A DNA stretch of 64,000 nucleotides from Procambarus clarkii (Eukaryota; Arthropoda; Malacostraca; Decapoda; Cambaridae). Both the position numbers and the translations under genes were made by a program. Shown here piece by piece: positions 59,495-64,000 of this stretch. Position 1 is the first letter of the stretch. Every line of letters starts with the position of its first letter. Location of the stretch: contig NC_091176.1 of assembly GCF_040958095.1 (NCBI RefSeq), positions 42,339,165-42,403,164 on the forward strand. Direction: 5' to 3'. Below the pieces are notes generated by a model. The model searched no databases, was not told the DNA's origin, and saw only the letters and a program-made list of their open reading frames with translations.

Positions 59495-59760
59495 TGAATG
59501 ATCTAGGACGAGAATTAAGGTGACCAAAGTGAAAAGAGTGTACACATTTTATCGGTCTTGCGCGCTCCCGGGTAACACGCTCTCACTTTCTCTGTTGCAG
59601 ATGGTACGCTAGGCATTTGGACTTAATATGCCTTTAGTCCTATAAAGAATTTTATTGCGAACACAATGATACCAAGTTGAAAAACGTAGGACGAGAATTG
59701 AGGTAACAAAATTGAAAAGATTATACACTTTTCAGAATTACCGAGCGCTCCCGCGAAATT
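59495..59760. repeat. Diverged satellite, right part
   Basis: Continues the monomer series (ATCTAGGACGAGAATT at 59,507, then a further copy to about 59,740) on the far side of the LINE. Confidence 0.75.
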
Positions 59761-59809
59761 CCCAAACCCACCCGGAGTAGTGTGGTGCACGCGCGCCCAG
59801 AGCATCAAA

Positions 59810-60110
59810 GCATTAAGTTACTGTGCTAAGTTATGCCTCAAGAGAATGTTATAGCACTGTAACATAACATATATAAACCGAGCAGACCCCACAGCTCACA
59901 AATAAACCTTTTAAGTTAGTATGTGCTCAGTTATGCCTCAAGAGAAGGTTACAGCACTGTAACTTACCATGTATAAATCGAGCAGATCCCACTGCTCACA
60001 AATAAACCTTTAAGCTATGTGCTCTGTTGTGCCTCTAGAGGGTTATATCACTGTAGCCAAACATACACAAACGAGCAGGCCTCACTGCTCCCAAATTAGC
60101 TATGGTGATG
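59810..60110. repeat. Three-copy ~100-bp tandem repeat
   Basis: Units with GTTATGCCTCAAGAGAA, AGCACTGTAAC, CGAGCAGA and CTCACAAATAAACCTTT start near 59,822, 59,922 and 60,020; the third is more diverged. AATAAA motifs are in every unit. No ORF. Confidence 0.8.
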
Positions 60111-60129
60111 CTGTTAAAGGAAATAGTAA

Positions 60130-60430
60130 ATTGTCACAATTAGCATTAACATTCTACTTAGGTAGACTTTAGGCCAATTAATTAGGGTCTGCAGAGTTTG
60201 TACTCAGTATTAAATATAGCTGACTATTAACAGAGACTGATTTAAATAAAAATGATGATATTTAATGATGATCAATAAAAAATTAAATCCTCATTTAAAG
60301 TGGAGGATGAATTAATAAGTCTTCAGTGACAAGTAGTTAGGCTGTAGCCTAACTTTCTACAAGTCACAACGAACAAGCCACTAGCCTCACTGTCGCCTCC
60401 AAGTCATCCTTGATTTTAATGAATAAACAT
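60130..60430. repeat. Interspersed repeat related to the window start
   Basis: Shares CAGAGACTGATTTAA-type, AAGTCACAACGA and CCTTGATTTTAATGAATAAAC blocks with positions 60-270, in the same order. It ends where the LINE 5' region begins. Confidence 0.6.
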
Positions 60431-61574
60431 ACTCACCTTGCACTCAAGCACACCCTCATTCTTCTTCTTCAACCTCCCATAACCTATCTCATCACCAAAC
60501 AGCATCAGCCACCTCAATGTCCTATGCCAGTGTCCTTAATGCTTCACCTCACCAGCAACATCATCTCCATAATACTGCACAACAAACTCAGTCCTCTCCA
60601 CCTCTCTTCCCTCACCCACCACCTCCACCTTATTCTCCTCTTCAGAACCTTTCATATGAACGAGTCACTGCCTGTGTACAAGCTGCTTACTTTTTTTTTT
60701 TTTTTTTGAGATATATACAAGAGTTGTTACATTCTTGTACAGCCACTAGTACGCGTAGCGTTTCGGGCAGGTCCCTGGAATACGATCCCCTGCCGCGAAG
60801 AATGGTTGTTACAACCAAGTACACATTTTACTGTTGCGTTAAACAGAGGCTACAGTTAAGGAATTGCGCCCAGTAAATCCTCCCCGGCCAGGATACGAAC
60901 CCATGACATAGCGCTCGCGGAACGCCAGGCCTAACTTTGACTTGAAGGCCAAGGACAATGGCCGTGACTTTGCTGACTATCTTCCTATTTTTCTCACTCA
61001 TAACTGCCTTCCTAGTATCTCTGTTCCTCCTACTCAGCTATTGCGCTCTGCTCCATTCTCGCCTACAGTCCTCACTCCACAAAACACCACGACTTCAGCT
61101 GAGGAAAATACTACAGTTCCCCCACAATGTTCTCCCAACCCACTCCTGACTGCTACAGAAAACGGTGCCACTGACCAAACAGCACATCCCGGACTATCCC
61201 AAACTGTATCATCCATGTCAAAAGCACCTTCACCCTCTTCTCCCAACATTGTCCCCTCCACTTCTAATCTGACTTCAAACACTACAACCTCTGACACCTC
61301 TCACCCGGTTCCTGCCAACAAGCCTTCTGCCTTCCTCCATCCCCCAACAACTCCAGCGATTTCTTCTGTAACTCATCTCGTCTCGTCCCGAGCCCGCTCA
61401 GCAACCCGTTGTCTTACTCCCACCTCCCGCTGTCAATTTCCCACAATTCCTACCACCCTCCTCCAAGATGCACCCTCCTCAGTAACTGCCCAAGTCATTG
61501 AATCACGCAAACCTCATGCTCCTGTACATGCACAAAACCCCACCAGCACCCCATCAAAACCTAAAAATTCATAA
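60431..61574 (+). pseudogene. Jockey-like LINE ORF1 (Gag-like), split by a SINE
   Basis: A Pro/Ser/Thr-rich ORF1 with SYASVLNASPHQQHH, then YERVTACVQAAY before the SINE and NFDLKAKDNGRDFADYL after it. It continues to a stop at 61,574 (PSKPKNS). The N-terminal part is short or missing. The low-complexity composition and position directly before an endonuclease-RT ORF match a Jockey-type ORF1. Confidence 0.55.
60691..60932 (-). mobile_element. tRNA-derived SINE inside the LINE ORF1
   Basis: On the minus strand it starts with a tRNA-like head (about 60,932-60,875) with B-box-like GGGTTCGTATCC and ends in a 17-A tail (60,691-60,707 as T on the plus strand). The host ORF1 reading continues across the insertion. 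CTTAC/CTAAC at the borders may be a decayed target duplication. Confidence 0.7.
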
Positions 61575-61589
61575 AGATCATCCAATTTA

Positions 61590-64000
61590 ATGTGCGGGCA
61601 TATTTCTCCATTAGACACATGGTGTCAGATTTTATTGAGATCGAGAGACCTGATGTGCTATTATTAAATAGCACATACATTACGAACTCATATAAAATCA
61701 AACATTATTGCTACTCCTCTTACCAGTCACCAGATGAAGCACATGAAGGAGTAGCAATACTCATCCGTTCTTCATACATTTCCTAGCCATTAAAGTTCAT
61801 ACACAAATGGGGTCTCTCATCATCTGCACAACCTACACCCGTCCTAACACCGACATTCCCATGCAAGATTTCATAACTCTCTTCAACCACACTCACTTGC
61901 CTGTTTTTCTGCTTGCAGACCTCAATGCACAACATCCTACATTCCACCACAATACCACAAATCAGCATGGCAGACAGCTTCACCAAATATACACCCAAAA
62001 ACATCTATTCTTTCTTGGCCCTGATTTCCCCACTTGTTTCACACATGCAGGTTCTGGCCGGCCTGATCTCATATTCACCAACAGACACGGCAGCAACTTG
62101 CAACACTTCATTTCACCAGGGCCCATTACGGGCTCTGATCATATTCCCTTAATTCTCACAGTCTCCACAAATCCTATTCTCATCCCCAGCACTCCTCAAT
62201 TCTCATACCTTAGGGCACACTGGGACATGTTCAAACAACACATTGATGACACTGATCTCACTTATGAATACAATGACAAACATCACACTGACATCGACAC
62301 ACAAGCACGCAACATACAAGACACCATCATTCGTGCAGCAAACATCTCCATTCCTAAAACAACACACAAACCACATTTCACTTTCACCCCCCTCCATTCG
62401 CACAAAACGCCTCTTAGCTTGCTATCACACTAGATTCTTACAAAATATATCGTCATGGACAAATACTATGGGACCTAACAGCATTAAAAAACCACATCCT
62501 TAACAGCCTAGATGAAGATCACACAAAACACTGGAGACACCTCATAGAACAAGCAGAACAACACAGAAAACTGACACCTCAAGAATTCTGGAAACGAATC
62601 AAACGATTACAAGGATCAACTCACACACCGTTTAAATACCTTCTACATAATAACAACAAAATCACTGATCCTGAAGCAGTTCTCAACATTTTTAAACACC
62701 ACTGGGAACAAATCTTTCACCCACATCCTCCTGAACCATTTGCACGCCCCAACATTGAAATAGTCGAAGACTGGATACACCAAAATAGACACAACTACAC
62801 CAGACGACCTCATCCACCTTGAAAATCTCAAACAAACACTGAACTACAGACTCCCCTAACTCTAGCTGATGTCAAGACAGCTCTCATGGGCACTCGTCGT
62901 AGAGCCCTTGGTGCGTCTGGCATTGGACATATCCTTCTTAGACAACTCCCTGCTTCTATCATTACTGCTATCACTAACCTATTCAACCCCTCCCTTGCCT
63001 CTGGATACTTTCCACTCAACTTTAAGTCTGCCACAGCCGTTCTTATTCCAAAACCTGGGAAACCCTACACTGACCCAAAGAACTATAGACCCATCAGCCT
63101 TCTAGAGACACTTGGCAAAGTCTTTGAAAGGCTGATCAACCAGAGACTTAGAACCCACCTTGAACACAATGACTTACTCACTAACAAACAATTTGGATTT
63201 CGGCCTCACCGCTTCACTCACGACGCCTTAAACATCATGACTAACTACCTCAGTATCAATCAGCACCAAAGACTTAAGACTGCACTCATCACTAAGGACG
63301 TTGAGAAGGCCTTTGACACTGTTTGGCATGACGGCTTAAAATTCAAACTATGCAACAACTTTAATCTTCCTCTTATCACCACCAAACTTCTTTCTAACTA
63401 CTTAGACAATAGGACAATGAGAATTAAGTTCCTCCGACAACACTCTGACTACTTCAACTTACATGCCGGTGTTCCCAAGGTTCTATTCTTGCCCCGACAC
63501 TCTACATCTTATACATAAACGACATTCCTGACCCTGTTCATCACACTTCATTAACCATATGTTATGCCGATGATGTCTCTCACCTTGTCACCAGCAACAC
63601 CATTGATACACTAAATAACAGAGCACAAACAGAACTTGATGTCGTCACTGAGTGGGAGTACAAATGGCGTATAAAAACCAACTCCAGCAAATCTAAAATC
63701 ACCTACTTTTTCTGTAAAAGAACTATTCGCCCAATTCCTCTCAAACTCTATTCATACACTCCAAATCCTACTTATATCTCTGTATCTCCCTCCTCCACAG
63801 TCCTTGGACTCACATTTGATCGACAACTACTCTTTCACACACACATTACACAGAAACATGCAATAGCTCTTCAAGCCATGAAAAACTGTACAGACTTAGA
63901 TTTACAAAACCTGACACAAAAATGCACCTTTACAAAGCACTTATTAGACCTCTCCTAACATACGCTCTACTACTAGCTCTTTCTCTATCTGCACGTACTA
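61590..64000 (+). pseudogene. Jockey-like LINE ORF2: endonuclease plus RT, continues past the window
   Basis: The APE-type endonuclease is readable in two frames: IQFNVRAYFS and ERPDVLLLNST, a break near 61,790, then LLADLNAQHPTF, FTNRHGSN and GSDHIPLIL. The RT follows with KSATAVLIPKPGKP, YRPISLLETLGKVFE, QFGFRPHRFTHDA, ITKDVEKAFDTVWHDGL, a break near 63,480, then YADDVSHLV at about 63,560 and NSSKSKITYF. At least three frameshifts, so it is dead. The order EN-RT and motif wording fit the Jockey clade. Confidence 0.8.

Overview
This is a stretch of repeat-dominated animal genome, most likely from a decapod crustacean. That is an inference from TTAGG-type telomere-like motifs, Penelope-like elements with GIY-YIG endonucleases, tRNA-derived SINEs, abundant (TA)n tracts, and spliced genes with short introns. 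Only one small exon (45.66-45.87 kb, SLC5 transporter-like) looks like host protein-coding sequence. Almost everything else is mobile DNA or tandem repeat.

The centrepiece is a complete Maverick/Polinton at 17,883-31,030 (13,148 bp). It has terminal inverted repeats of 914 and 917 bp that differ only by a 5-bp and a 2-bp indel, AG...CT termini, and a 6-bp target duplication CACGCC. It sits inside a 15-bp minisatellite. Removing the element and one target copy restores the 15-bp register exactly. All genes lie on the minus strand, in the order they are read: protein-primed family-B DNA polymerase (spliced, with a Cys-rich N-terminal exon), packaging ATPase, integrase with chromodomain, a small ORF lacking an in-frame ATG, a 150-aa protein, penton-like minor capsid, a core-type protein with an adenovirus-type cleavage motif, double jelly-roll major capsid, and adenain-like cysteine protease. 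The gene set covers replication, integration, packaging, capsid building and maturation, so it reads as a potentially competent virus-like transposon.

Layout. 0-4.3 kb: AT-rich sequence and a decayed reverse transcriptase/endonuclease retroelement. 4.4-5.2 kb: (TA)n, a LINE tail and a tRNA-SINE. 5.2-8.67 kb: a 13-bp minisatellite. 8.67-17.88 and 31.03-34.77 kb: a 15-bp minisatellite with a ~4.2-kb higher-order repeat, split by the Polinton. 34.8-35.65 kb: LINE fragment. 35.7-45.4 kb: nested Penelope-like elements, three copies of an inverted-repeat element carrying telomere-like repeats, a putative solo LTR and a tandem SINE, nearly all separated by (TA)n. 45.4-48.2 kb: the orphan exon and simple repeats. 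48.24-50.28 kb: a G-rich 30-bp minisatellite. 50.5-56.2 kb: remains of a BEL/Pao-type element with an SGNH-hydrolase fossil. 56.9-60.1 kb: a fold-back element and diverged satellites interrupted by a LINE. 60.4 kb to the end: a decayed Jockey-like LINE split by a SINE.

The very long open reading frames over the minisatellites are artefacts of stop-free short units. Everything here was read by eye; alignments, transcript evidence and database searches were not available.
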